DNA of 64,000 nucleotides, from assembly GCA_017979445.1 (NCBI GenBank), contig CM030718.1, positions 27,027,021 to 27,091,020 of the forward strand, written 5' to 3'. Origin of the DNA: Akebia trifoliata (lineage: Eukaryota > Streptophyta > Magnoliopsida > Ranunculales > Lardizabalaceae). Made by a program: the position numbers and the translations under genes. The notes under the pieces are model-generated. The model did no database searches. It saw nothing but the letters and a program-made list of their open reading frames with translations, and was not told where the DNA came from. Within the stretch, counting starts at the first letter, position 1, and each line of letters opens with the position of its first letter. Of the stretch, positions 46,579-58,779 are shown in pieces.

Positions 46579-46929
46579 TCAACTGATGCATCACAAAGCC
46601 CTTACAATCCCTTCCTTTGGGGTAAAAAAACTATAGTTATCATCCAGTTTTAGTTTATATAGGACAGCAGTAGCATCTCTTCTTACCACCAGAGCACTTG
46701 TATCACCTACCCATATATCCATCTCTCCTTTTATTTTCTTTTTTAATTTCTTTTTAGGGTTTAGGTATGAGATCATGTAGTTCTCTATAACGTTGTATCA
46801 GATAGGAGAATGGAATATAATCTTTCTTTATAGTTCTTAATTCTGTTCTTGTGGAGTTCTCTACTTACCTTGCTCTAGAAAGCGTAAAAGACCAATAAAT
46901 ATCAAATGGGTTAGTTAAAAAAATGGCAT

Positions 46930-49900
46930 TTAATCTACACTTAGCTTCTTATCTATGCTTGAGAATGTTTGGTAGAATGCCTTGAAATGCTTGTAAGCAA
47001 TATCAACATCTTCCTTCCCACATATCTCTCTCACACTGCAATTAAGAGAAAAAAAAAAAAAACATTACATCAATATCAGGATGTTTAACCCTTAAAACTC
47101 AATTTCAAATAATACAAGAAATTTCAAAATATATTGTTGTGATCTAGACAGCAATATAGATTGATGATGATGGGCAAGATTTTAAGTTCAACGGGTTCAG
47201 ATCATGGTTTTAAAACTCATTTTGACCGTGAACGAGACCGAGTCATCTCGGATGAGTTTTCTGATACGTTTGAGAGACATCTCATTCAACAATGAGCATG
47301 GATTTTAAATCTCATCCGTCCGATATATTGACTTGTTTGTCCGTTTCATTGTTGGGCTTGAAACCCTGGTTCAGATTCATGCAGAGTGGACCATTTCTAA
47401 GATATGGTGAAAGGCACAATTACATTGAGATCCATCTATTGAGGAGAATAGATTTCTTTTAAGAAAGATTTTATTGCCACACCAACTTTTTACTAATGCC
47501 ACCCCAATACATATGTAAATCACCAAAGAATTAGTACACATCTTGAGGTGGTGTTAGCAATAGTTGGTGTAGCAATAGAAGCTCTGTTCTTTTAATATAT
47601 AGTTTTGGTAAAGAATGGGTTCTGTACGGAAAGGGACTTTTCATTCAGATTTTGTCTGGGAAGTAAGGATATAATTAGAGTTAATGTCATAGATTTGGAA
47701 GAGAGGTCAATATGGGTTTTAGTGAATTGAGACTGTAAAAGAAAGAAAGAACACATAATATCACATCAACCCATGAACATGACATGGTGTTTTCTTGACC
47801 CTGATCCAATGAACTTCTCAGTTCAAAGATCTAATAAGGACCCAAAAGTCTTTTCAGCTAAGTTCACAAAATCCTTAATGATGTATTGTGGTTACAGTAC
47901 ATATCACCTCTCCACTCTCTTTAAGTCAAAGGAAGAAATTACTGAAAACAAGACCTTAGATGACTGAAATGTCCTTTAACATGACATGGTGTTTTCTTGA
48001 CCCTGATCCAATGAACTTCTCAGTTCAAAGATCTAATAAGGACCCAAAAGTCTTTTCAGCTAAGTTCACAAGATCCTTAATGATGTATTGTTGTTACATT
48101 ACATATCACCTCTCCCCTCTCTACAAGTCAAAGGAAGAAATTACTGAAAACAAGACCTTAGATGACTGAAATGTCCTTTAAGATCTAACCCAGTTCAACA
48201 AAGACAAGATTTAGAGAAAATGACCAATTAGCCCCTAGGATTAAAGATGGTTTCCATGGGGTTTAGTATAAAACAAAAGGTCTCATCAACAAACAGAAGT
48301 ATTCCTCCATGATATAATTGCCCTTTTTTTTTTGAAAAGAGTTACAAAATTTAAAGCCATTGTTTGAGATCTAGAAAAATAATTTGAAGAAATTCAAATA
48401 TGTACTGAGAATCTGAAGGCCAAACAAGACAAAATCCATGTGATAGTCTGCCATTCCCAAGGTCTATTGGTTGGGCTACTAAAGGTGTAGAAAATGATAA
48501 TGTCAGCTCGAAGTGTAATTTCAAGTTCTAGACCATTAGGTGGCCCTTAGGATTCATGTTGTGAATCTCATGGACCAAACAATGGTCTGGAAATTGGGAT
48601 TACGGCCCTACGGAGTGTCATTTTCAATACTCCCGTCTTTTAAAATCTCATTTGCCTCAAGTGTCCCTTGTGATGCCATATTCGTTTCTATCTTATGTGG
48701 GGGAATCATCCAAATTGGCTATTTATATATTCTCTTTGATGTACTTATTCCTGATTTTTGCCTTTACCAAGTCATTCCATCCATCCATATTATCCACACC
48801 CTTTGATACATCTATTGGGTTTTGATTGTCCAATTTATTGTGTTGTGTTATCCACCTTCGCTCTCGGGTGTCATGTGCTCACGTATCATATCCCAATTTG
48901 ACCCGTGACCCTCTTATATTCATAATTCTCTCCTTCAACAAATCGGTCATTTGAAGTAAATGGTTGTCAACATGGTATCAAAACGCTAGGTTCGTTTAGG
49001 TCATGGGTTTGAGTCTCCTCGAAGAAATTTTCCACCCCTTATGAATGAAGGGGAGTGTTGAGTGTTGTGTTATCCGCCTCTGCTCCTGGGTGTCACGTGC
49101 TCACTTATCGTACCCCAGTTAACCCTCTTATATTCATAGTTGTGCCTTCCCTATCAAATCAGTATTTTGGGGTAAATGGTTGTCAACACAACTTTTGGCT
49201 CTGCAAAGCAAAGCCAGTCTCCTTGTCTTCTAAAATTTTTCTCAGTCCAACATTTTTCATAGTCACCCAATATTAATTCTGCGGTTCACATTCAAACAAA
49301 TGTCTCCGCCCTTGAGGAAAGGTAAACCTATATAATGAATGTGAACCACTTTAAGCACCTCTAGTCAAAAAAATTTAAACATTGACCCATCCTAATGAGT
49401 TCCCTTACTGAAGTTGCACTCTATATATTCTTTCTTCATTCTACTTACCTTAAAATCCATTGTTTCTATGTATCCCTCAATTCTTGTGTAAGTTTACCAT
49501 CTCTAATTAAATCAATCTGTTAAGCATTCAAAGGCAGTGAATGGTGGATCATCTACAAAAATTACTCCACACGTACATATATTATGCTTATAGACAGACT
49601 AACTCAGGCCTCAACCTTGGTGTAGAAAATATGTAAATAATCATTGACAAGGTAAGAGGAATCAATACCTGTGCATAGAAAGCTGAGCAATGCCACAATC
49701 CACAGTACGGATTCCGACCCCTGAAGCTAGTATGGGACCAATGGTGGAACCGCATCCCATATCATTTCTCACTGCAAATTCCTGCATAGAAGCCAAATTC
49801 ATGTTCAGTTTTTCTATCCATGGGAACGAAATTCAAACCCATAAACAATCCATCATCCCAAAACACCATACAATTCTTCCTCAGAACGAAGGGTTGTGGA

Positions 49901-52900
49901 GAACGTTGCCCCATTAGTGCTCAAGAGAAAAAAAGATTCATGAGGCTCTCCAATTTTCATAACTGGCTCTGCGTCACTTAGTAGCTTTTTTTTACTCCTG
50001 CATATACATTTTTATAAAACCCGAAGTGGCATTCTTACCACACACACACACAGGCATGCATGCAAGCACACACACGCATAGTGCGCGCGCACGAATGTAT
50101 ACATACACATACATACACACAAAATTTAATAAAGAAAAAATAACTGTTACATCTGCTGTTATGATTTCATTATTCCATTACCTGAGTTGGAAGATTATGG
50201 ATCTTTGCTACTTCTTTGAAAAGAAAAGCTGTTAGTCCACTAGTAGCATATCGTTGGTTTGCATTGTGCTTAATGACAAGCCCCTTTTGTAATTCTGGCC
50301 GGTGGTGTTCTTCGTGTTTATCCATAAAATTTGGGTGAACTCCATGAGCCATGTCAGCAGACACTGTAGAGAAAGAAACCCAAAAGCGATTTTTAAAATG
50401 TCACTCTTATCTTTGAAAAAACAAATCTCTAGATATGAATTGAACATTTATGTGTGTAAAGAGATAATTTTTCTATACTTACACCCTATTTGTACTCCTT
50501 CTAATGTGGCCTACAACTACAGGGATATTAAGTTGAACAATCCATCAATATTGGGACTAAAACAGTTTAGAGTTTAGACCACCGTCCTAAAAAATCAGTC
50601 TATTTTGATATTACTTACCTCATGAAAAGTTGAGTTGAAATTGGCAAAGTCTGTTCAATCAGACAATTCTTTCACATCACTTTTCAATCTGGATGGTAAT
50701 GTGTTAGTGGACTCGTTTTGGGTAGAAATAATCATTATAGTGTAAAAATCTTGAAATACAGTTGGACCTTCAAATATGATATCCACTTGTACAAAAAAAA
50801 TCAGTCCATTATGACAAACCCAGCCTCATGAAAAGTTGGTAAAACAATATGTCCAATTAGACTATTATCAAGGGAAACCATTCGTATGGTTAGTAACCTT
50901 GAAATGAACTTATTTTTGGTATTTGGTACAAATGATCATCACAGAGAGAAAATTTCATATATGGTGGGATCGTCAAATATGATACACATGTGTGCGTGTC
51001 TGTGTGCGTGTGTGTGTGTGTCTGTGTGTGTGTGTGTGTGAATGAGAGAGAGAACTCAACAAAGTTAACTTGAAATTATTTAGTGGATTACATGTAAAGG
51101 TCATAATTTTGCTAAAAGAATTCTCCATGGGGTGAAGTAAGTCAATACAGAGTTTCTAAGTAAAATAGAGGGCAAGAACAAAGTAACTAGCAGTTTATTT
51201 ATGATAACCTACTAGAAAATTTACCAGGAAAGTAAAGTGAAAAAAGAAATCTATGTAAAAATAATTACAGGATCAAAAGAAATCACTAAAAACTACTCAT
51301 ATTGATCTACAAATAAATTGTTCACGCTGCCGATATTTTGTAACTGAATACAGTGATTCTTCCCTTATTTGAAATTATCTTTTATTTTTTATTTTTTATT
51401 TTTTTTGATAACGAAGGGTATCCGGGCCAGCTTGCGCGCACCAGACTAGTCCCTACGCCCCGCACTCAGGCTATACCCCACTACGTGGAGCGGTGCGTGG
51501 CCACCAAGGTTTTTTATGGGTAGTGGGATTTGAGCTTGAGACCATAGAAAGAGCAGATTCCTTGGCCCCAAATTTTAGTCATTTTGGATTAATTTATTAC
51601 TTGTAGATTCCCTTCATAAAAATAACTTTATCTTATATATACTACAGAATGTAACTTTCATTAATTGCATGTCTTGGAATGACAAAAAATAAGGGAAAGT
51701 CGCAAAAATGCATATATTCTCCATACTCTAGGACTTTTACTGCTTAATGAAAATTGCAAACAGCCCATGATTTATGCTACAATGAAACTAGATATTTAGC
51801 CAAATATACATTTTTTTTTTTTTTATAATTAAAAATTCATTAAAGAAGGATAAAAAGTACAACGATCGGTCAAGATGACCAATCCACAAACAAGAGCTCA
51901 GCTATTACACAAGGAATCCCATCAAAAGACAAATTCCTCGAAGAAAACCCTTTGAAATTGGGATAAACAAACAACAAAATAATGAAATTAGAACTGAGGT
52001 AGCAAAAATGACTGAGAGACATCCAGCTAAGTAAAATTAAAATAGGTGGTAACATAATCATACCAAGAAAGGATTGGCGGATTGTACGCTCAAAACCACC
52101 CTCACCCATGTACTTGTGAGCTAAGCAATCAAATATGCGCTTCATAGCCTGAAACATGGTAGGTGCACCTGCTCCCTGTACTGAATTTGACCCCACCTTT
52201 GCAAAAGGACATAGAATTAACAATAGTTTAATAGCCTAACCCAGGTTGACCGAATATATATAAGAAATATCTGCATTCTTTCATATATTCACACAACATT
52301 TAACATATGATATCACTAACAAAATATATAAGAAAATACTTTCCTGACTTAGTAAGATTTCACTAACGGTCGTTGCTCCCACATTGAAACTCTAACACCA
52401 CAGCCTTCTATATTTCATGGAAAAACTCAGATTCAAAACAAACAAAAAAAGAAATCCGTTTTGAGCTTCATCCAAGGTGTTGAAAATGGAAGGCTACCGA
52501 ACTCCCAAATTTAAAATTAAAATTCAACAGTGAAAAATAAGATTTTTTGAATATTTTTCCCAAGTCATTAAATTTTGTCCTCTACATCCCTGTGGCTTCG
52601 GAACATGTTTTTGGATGCCACAATGTGAACTCACGACCCTTAGTAAGATTTGAAATCTTACTAAGTTAGTTAGGTTAGTCTGACTCAGGATAAAATGTTC
52701 ACATCACCATCATCATGGTCTACATCTCATCACAATTACTGGGACTGATAACAAGAATCCTAGTTTGGCAATTAACTCTATCATGAACCATATCTTCGGT
52801 CTTTTTCTTGCTCTTTTAGAATCCTCTATTTGCACCAAATCATTCCACAGTGATGTTGTCATTGGCCTTCTTTGCACACGCCCAAACCATTTCAAATGAT

Positions 52901-55900
52901 TTCCCCTTATGTTATCTCTTATTGGAGCTATTCCTAAAGTTCTTCCCAAAAGAAAAGAAAAATTGCCATTACTTCCAAGGTATTTGCCCCAGGAGTCTTT
53001 CATCAAGTGAACACAATCCAACTGTTATCTAGTACCATTTTGGGGTGGATATTTTTTCAACCCCCAAAAGGAATGAATATTTTTTTAAGCCAAAAAAAAC
53101 TTCTCAATGGAGATGGATCCACAAAGATGAAGGATCTTGAAATTATTAAAATTCTAATATCCCCCATATCTCATGCACGAGGTCTGCAAATCAAGATGGG
53201 CCCTAGGGACCTCCTCAAGCATGAATGGTTTAAGAATTCACACGAATCCATCAACTACTACAACATTTTAACTTGCTAAATGTTTAGAACAATAAGTGTC
53301 GGATGACAGAAGTAGGCGGCCGTAAGAATAACTACATAGATGTTGAAAATTATGTAGAAACTTACCTCTTCATTATCAAATAAAGCAACCATCCGAATAG
53401 CATGCTCACTTGATAAATCACCAGGTGACTCACATGAATCAACAAGAGCTCTCAAAGCACAATAACTTGAAGCAAGATTGTCTAGCCTTCCAGAAAATAT
53501 AAATTCATCATTAGCCCCTCCAAGGCAGCTAGGTTGGGTATCACAAACATTCAACTCAATACTAAGAATTTCATCAATGCCACAACCCAGCTCGTCAGAC
53601 AAAACCTGAGAATCACATTGACTAAATTAAGAAATTGCAAGCACCGTCCTAAGCCTTAGAAAATAACTCAAAAAGGTCAGTGAAGTTGACAACATAGTAT
53701 AAGGACCTCAAATTTAGTTATGTGAACGTCTAAGGCACAAAACTAGTAGGCTATAAAGTTGGTCTACCAACTGTATAGGAGTATGTGTAACCACATGCAT
53801 AATTGAATGTAATACCCAAAAAATAACAATAATAATAATAATAAAAATAATGATAATACCTTATATTTTTAAACAAATACTATATTTTTTTTTTATGAAT
53901 GAAAATATTTTATTAAACAAGTACCTTATATTTTTAGCTGATCAATTGAACGAAAGGAGATACCTGAAAAAGCAGTGGATGATGAACAACTTTTGAAGAT
54001 GAAGGGCCACATTTCTCTTTGGTTTCTAGAGATGTCTCCTCATGTTTTGTTGCAAAAAGTGGAACGAGGTGTGTCTCTAGATTTGGTTTAAACCCATCCT
54101 TGTTCACTGTACTAAACACGGAAAAGACAACAAACAACATCACTCGGCATAAGGATTTGTCACCAAAAGCTATTACTAAAAAATATAAACAGTTTACCAA
54201 ACAACATTGCGTCCTTGAATCAAGAAATTGCTCATATTTAACATTCTTTTTGTATATTTTGGTGGCTAAGCAATGACCTCAAGGCTGAAAAAATGTCACC
54301 AACTAAGGTACATTGCAATTTCAAATGGCTAGTCAGTGAAAAAAGTCAAAAAACCAAAAGGAATCTCCATGTTGGACTTGCCATCGGACCTGTTTACCAA
54401 CATCACTACAATTAGGGGTTTCAATGGGTACCCATTTTATTGGAACCAATTAGAGTTAAGTTTAAAATGGAACTGAACTGATAGGAATCAAAACCGTTAG
54501 GTTGAATCCGATGGGTACCCGGAACAGATTTGCCCGCGCCTATTGCACGGGCATCCTCTTTGGGGTGGGTTAAGGAGGTAAAAAAAGAAAAATTAATAAA
54601 ATTAGAGAGGTATTATTAAAAAATTCTTAGGATTAATGGGATAAATGTGGAAAATTAGTAGTTAGAAGGGTATTATTGAAAAAATGGAGTGAGGGAGGGA
54701 GGGTTGGGGAGAAAAGGAAAGACGATGAAGTTGAAGGGACGAATAGGGAACCAATAAAGTGGGACCTACACAAAAGGGAGGATGGGACATTTGTCCCCAC
54801 AAAATTGTAGGAGTGTTATTAAAAATTTGAGATTAAGGGAGTAAAAGATGAAAAATAATAAAATGGGTTAAAGAGGGAATATATTAAAGTTAGAGGAGGT
54901 GAAGAAGACAGTCAATTAAATAGGCTCCACAAAACTTGTAGTTGGATGGGACACTTATCACCCACAAAACTTTAGCAAAGTGGTCCTACATTTGTGTTTT
55001 ATTACATAGATTTAAAGTTTTTTAATATTTTAAAATTAATACATGTTAAATGTATTAATTTAGGAAGTGTCACTTAGCTAAGTGGTAAAACGGGTAGAGG
55101 GTTGTTCTCACGTCCTAGGTTCAAACCCCCTTGAACTCATACTTCTTATGTTAACCACTAACCATATTACCTGTCCTAACCAAGCATTTACCTATCAAAA
55201 AAATAAAAATAAACAATACATTTTACATTTTACATAAAAGTAAAACCTGTCTACAATAGCTACTATGGCGATTCGGCCAATTACTTGATATTCACAATTC
55301 TCTCGTGTCTTGATCTTAGAATTGTAAAGTGATCAAATAGGAAGATAGGTAGTAATGAAATTTAACATAAAAGCAACAATAGAGCTATTGATAACCTATC
55401 AAGATGAATGGCAAGTGTTGGTACTCGTAACAGAGGTCTCTTCACTTTGACAAGCTTGTGCACGAAGGACCCATCACCAGCCCTAATGATAACCCTTCCT
55501 GCCACACTTAAATCTCTATCAAACCATGTATGCCATAAACCACCTCCATAAGTCTGTACATTGACCATAAGATACCCGGACTTTGTTGATGCAGATTTGG
55601 GTTTTAGTTTTAGACATGGGCTATCTGTGTGGGCAGCGATAACATGAAAACCATTACCCACGCTATACCTGCAAAACAAATAGAAGCAGTTTTCACCCAA
55701 ATAAGACCAGCGTGACTTTGCAACATAAGAGAAGTAACCAAGATAGTAACAAAGATGCAGACCATAAAAATGACGAGAACAATAAAAGTTTTGTAATTTA
55801 TTGCTTGTTAGTCTGTTTATTTCGTAATTAGATTGTATTCATGCACTGAGCTTTCTAAATTCTAATCATTAAGTCCAAATTCCTGGCGGTAAAGGATTGG

Positions 55901-58299
55901 CCACAATCCTCAGAAACCTTCTGAAGTATGCAATGATTGAGTTTTTAAAATATGGGAAAGTGTCTCACTCACTTTTCTCCAACGGCAAAGGCGACCAAAC
56001 AAGACATATTCCGCGTAAAGAAGTAGCGCCCACCAGGCTTTAAGTCCCATTCATCATTCTCATTTAGCAAATGAAACCCAGCAGCTATTAGCTGTCGTTT
56101 GGCTTCAGCTGAAAAGATAAAGTAACAATAAGATCAAAATCTTTTCTTTTATCACCAAAAACTATGTTCAACTCAAATTGATGACAATGCCAGAGAAAAG
56201 CACAACACAAGTTGAAGCTTTGACAAGGGTAGGGGAAGGATAAAAAGGAAATGAGATGAGGTCCTGACTATTGAGAGAAAATTTGGAGAGATCATCCCTA
56301 AAAGGAAAACATGAGTTTAGATTGGGTTGAATAGAGAAACAGGATTCATGCAGCCAACTCCATGAAGTTGGGGTAAGGCTTATGATGATGACAATGACGT
56401 GTCCATGATAGGACTCACTACTCAAGTACGCAGATATTGTTATTAACTAACACATTACTCAACAAAGAGAATCATCAAAAGAACTAATGACCAATAAACA
56501 AACAAAATCAAAACATTACACAAGCTGGTATTGCCATTCAACAATGTTCACCATATACTTTTGATCCTAATTGAAGAAGTTGAAATTAACATAATGGGGC
56601 AAGGTTTGTTATAACAAGTGGAGTAGGAACTTAGAGCTTGGTCAGATGATCAATTGCTAGAATCATAATCTAATCGTCCTTGTTTTATAATTAAAGATTC
56701 TAATATTAATCCTTATCTTAGATATCAAAGATGATCTTAATCCTAGTCTTCGTTAAGATAATCTTAATCTCAGTGAGAATATGATTAGTATATCAAAATA
56801 CACCTTATTGCATCGTAAGCTACGCATAATACTCTATTAATGTGTAAATCTTATGATCCAAAACTTACTTGCTTAATACACATTCATCCACTTACCAAGT
56901 AAAAAAAACACTTTGTGAATGTGTATAAAATAGCACATTCAAAGAACATCACTAATTTATTATTACTCGTTCAATATACTAGGGAGGTCAGTGGAAAGAA
57001 AACTCAACATTATGAACTAGGCTAACCAACAAGTGTTGGGCGTAGTGGCCAAGGCATCCCTACAAAAAGGGAGAGGTCTTGAGTTCAATCCCCCTCTCTG
57101 GCCACCCACGAGGATTTATCCCTACATACCGGGTATGTGTGGTTTGTGGGGTATTGCATGTACCCGGGGGGATTTAGGTGATATATGGTGCACCAACATG
57201 CTAGTTGCCTCGCCCTCTACTAGTTGGGCTTTCAAGTCCGAAAACCCCACATCAAAAAAATAAAAACAAAGGTTTGGATTGAACAATCATATTTTTGTAG
57301 GAAGATCATCCATGTTAATTATGGGAATAAGAACATTTTCCTACTGAAGAAAGTACGTAGGAACTAATTTGGTGGGTATTGGGAAATAATGATGAAGTCC
57401 TCAATGGATACATTAACATAATTAAGGACATGTAAGCGGAAGCTGTGACTAGTGTGAGGGCAAATGGAGATGTGACCGAACAAAGTTCCTACCTACAATT
57501 GGTCTGCATCTGTTACAAAGATACACTAGATGCATTTAAAACTATCATATCAACCAAGATATATGGAAACTAGCCTAATATAATATTCTAGAATTGAGTC
57601 TTGCAGGAGTGACCTCAAGATTGGACCTCATATCACACATCTTGACGTGAAAGTGGATATAAGCCATAGATGCTTTTCACTAGAGGAAAAGCATCTTTGG
57701 CTCCCGTACACTTTCAAGTCACGGTGTGCGCAATGTGATGTCCAATCTTGAGGTCACTTCAGCACTAATACGGGTCAGTTAAAATTGATGGTCTTGTGTT
57801 CATAAAATAATACATAATTATAATCATTTTTTATTCTAAGAAACAAAAAATTATAACTCGCAATTTGATTGATATTTTAATCCGAATCAGTGAGTTTCCG
57901 AGTCAACTATGAGTTTTGTACTAAGTAGAGAAATGTTTACGTACCGGTAGCATGAAATTGGGTCCAAGATTCGTTGAGATAATCGAGGAGATCACCAACT
58001 ATAGACTTAGTTTCAGAGATAATTTTTGGGCTCTGTTTTACAAGACCAAGGTGGTGCACGTTAGATTCCAGTAACTGCGTAAGTTAGCTGAAATACAAAG
58101 GCGTAAGATAGCGAACCTGGGTAACTTGGTCTGATTTGGAGCAGAGGAGATGAGAAGCACCACCATTAGAGATAAGGCGAAGACGTTTCGCGTAGAAACT
58201 ATTGGGGAGGATAGATGGGGAGGACAAGTTGTAGGGGTATTTTGGTAATAACGATGATGTAATTGGGGATGAAGGTCTGAGGAGTTGTAGACGATGCAT
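46930..58299 (-). CDS. DAP: aspartyl aminopeptidase, M18 family, with organelle-type N-terminus
   Basis: A zinc metallopeptidase removing N-terminal Asp/Glu. Ten exons on the minus strand join in phase to 533 residues: 58299..58117, 58032..57945, 56108..55973, 55668..55396, 54111..53964, 53605..53366, 52196..52064, 50363..50182, 49781..49669 and 47035..46930. The first about 60 residues are Ser/Leu/Arg-rich with few acids, like a plastid or mitochondrial transit peptide, as in the Arabidopsis At5g04710 type. Metal and catalytic residues are present: H149 and D151 (AAHTDSPC), D318 (SGRLDNLAS), E355/E356 (FDNEEVGS), D468 (VRNDMGCGS) and H498 (AQLSMH). [15 protein letters not shown] and [10 protein letters not shown] are family hallmarks. 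Intron lengths range from 84 bases to about 2.6 kb; the long ones hold a TRIM-like element, SINEs, a LINE fragment and MITEs. No broken frame. Targeting is inferred. Confidence 0.93.
47213..47372. repeat. family C element in aminopeptidase intron 9
   Basis: ATCATGGTTTTAAAACTCAT and GAGACCGAGTCATCTCGGAT face TTGGGCTTGAAACCCTGGTT. It is a diverged copy of the family at 22477 and 38252. Confidence 0.55.
47464..47586. repeat. family B hairpin MITE, near complete
   Basis: AAAGATTTTATTGCCACACC with AACTTTTTACTAATGCCACC faces GGTGGTGTTAGCAATAGTTG and GTGTAGCAATAGAAGCTCT. It folds end to end as one hairpin of about 123 bases. Confidence 0.8.
47775..48178. repeat. 202-bp tandem duplication in aminopeptidase intron 9
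   Basis: AACATGACATGGTGTTTTCT begins both units (47776 and 47978). The copies differ at only a handful of positions and both end near GATGACTGAAATGTCCTTTA. The short repeated reading frame ([11 protein letters not shown]) has no known relative and lies within an intron. Confidence 0.9.
48830..49192 (-). mobile_element. TRIM-like miniature LTR retroelement (orientation by PBS: plus)
   Basis: Two direct repeats of about 130 bp (48839..48971 and 49056..49191; shared GTTGTGTTATCC, GGGTGTCA, GTGCTCAC, CTCTTATATTCATA, AAATGGTTGTCAACA) enclose about 85 bases. The inner segment opens with TGGTATCAAAACGCTAGG, a primer-binding site for initiator Met-tRNA, and closes with the purine tract GAATGAAGGGGAG. 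No coding capacity. This is the layout of a TRIM. It lies within aminopeptidase intron 9; read by its PBS and polypurine tract the element itself points along the plus strand. Confidence 0.75.
50038..50120. repeat. CA/CATA-rich microsatellite
   Basis: Interrupted CACA, GCGCGC and CATACA runs just downstream (in gene sense) of aminopeptidase exon 8. Confidence 0.85.
50993..51050. repeat. TG microsatellite followed by GA
   Basis: A TG run with single interruptions that passes into GAGAGAGA, in aminopeptidase intron 7. Confidence 0.9.
51405..51572 (-). mobile_element. probable SINE remnant in aminopeptidase intron 7
   Basis: GGGTATCCGGGCCAGCTTGC GCGCACCAGACTAGTCCCTA is a GC-rich segment I know as common in plant dispersed repeats. 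On the minus strand a GGTCTCAAGCTCAAATCCCA block resembles a decayed B box, and the T-rich left edge would be the A-tail. Family assignment is tentative. Confidence 0.45.
52713..53000 (-). pseudogene. LINE reverse transcriptase C-terminal fragment in aminopeptidase intron 6
   Basis: The minus-strand frame contains [25 protein letters not shown] and then a KRARKRPK segment. This is the conserved tail of plant L1-type LINE ORF2 (the HLRWFGHVQRRP and RGRGRP region). Only the 3' end of the element is present, as expected of 5' truncation. It is in the same sense as the host gene. Confidence 0.8.
54414..54530. repeat. family G element in aminopeptidase intron 4
   Basis: TTTCAATGGGTACCCATTTT at the left and CCGATGGGTACCCGGA at the right, with GGAACCAATTAGAGTTAAG inside. 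Confidence 0.65.
55060..55214 (+). mobile_element. SINE in aminopeptidase intron 4
   Basis: TAGCTAAGTGGTAAAACGGG (A-box region) and CTAGGTTCAAACCCCC (B box), then an A-rich end. It belongs to the same family as the SINE at 38082..38223 (shared GTTGTTCtcA..GTCcTAGGTTCAAACC layout). Confidence 0.65.
57029..57268 (+). mobile_element. tRNA-derived SINE in aminopeptidase intron 2
   Basis: GGGCGTAGTGGCCAAGGC (A-box region) and CTTGAGTTCAATCCCC (B box) are followed by a 150-base body (ACATACCGGGTATGTGTGGT, CCCGGGGGGATTTAGG, CTAGTTGGGCTTTCAAGTCC) and an A-rich tail. It runs antisense to the host gene. Confidence 0.7.
57604..57766. repeat. family E palindromic element, most complete copy
   Basis: GAGTGACCTCAAGATTGGAC faces GTCCAATCTTGAGGTCACTT almost perfectly, and the inner arms (CACACATCTTGACGTGAAAG and CTTTCAAGTCACGGTGTGCG, then AAGCAT hairpin) continue the pairing to the centre. 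The whole element can fold into one hairpin. It lies in aminopeptidase intron 2. Confidence 0.8.
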
Positions 58300-58571
58300 C
58301 GTTGCGATTTCGGTGTGAGGCTACGGTTTCTCTTGGACTTGAATTGGGAGTTTGGAACGGAATCGAACAGATTAGAGTGAAGTCCTTGATGTAGTTTTAC
58401 ATTTACGAAACTACCCCTGCTACGATAATGAACAGATTCGACAACTTCTATTGACACACCGAATAAAAAGAATTTATATCCACACACCAATACTTTCTTA
58501 TAAAGCGCAATAATAAAACCGATTAAATTTCAAAAATGGGAAAGTACAGTTTCTTTTTCTTTTTATCTTTT

Positions 58572-58656
58572 GAGAGATTCTATTGCCACACCAACTGTTG
58601 CTTACGCCATACCAATTCATATGAAAATACCAAAGAAATGGCACACATAGCTCTTT
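58572..58656. repeat. family B MITE, internally shortened
   Basis: GAGAGATTCTATTGCCACAC CAACTGTTGC then CATACCAATTCATATG and CACCAAAG-like sequence, ending CACACATAGCTCTT. The right arm is mostly missing. It is about 270 bases upstream of the aminopeptidase start codon. Confidence 0.6.
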
Positions 58657-58779
58657 GTTGTTTTTTCCTTCTAAAATTTTCATAAAATTTAGAAAAGTTG
58701 GATTAAAATTTCATTTTGTTTCGTAATATTTCTTACAAAATGTTTTGAAATTTTAGCTTGTCAAGACGAAACAACATCC

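Noticed and set aside
47773..48169. Two similar short proteins ([11 protein letters not shown] type) read as a gene pair
   Set aside because: They are frames within a 202-base tandem duplication in an intron of the aminopeptidase gene and have no known relative.
58038..58490. 150-codon minus-strand frame over the start of the aminopeptidase gene
   Set aside because: It is in a different frame from the conserved product; the ATG at 58299 gives a transit-like N-terminus that joins in phase to exon 2.
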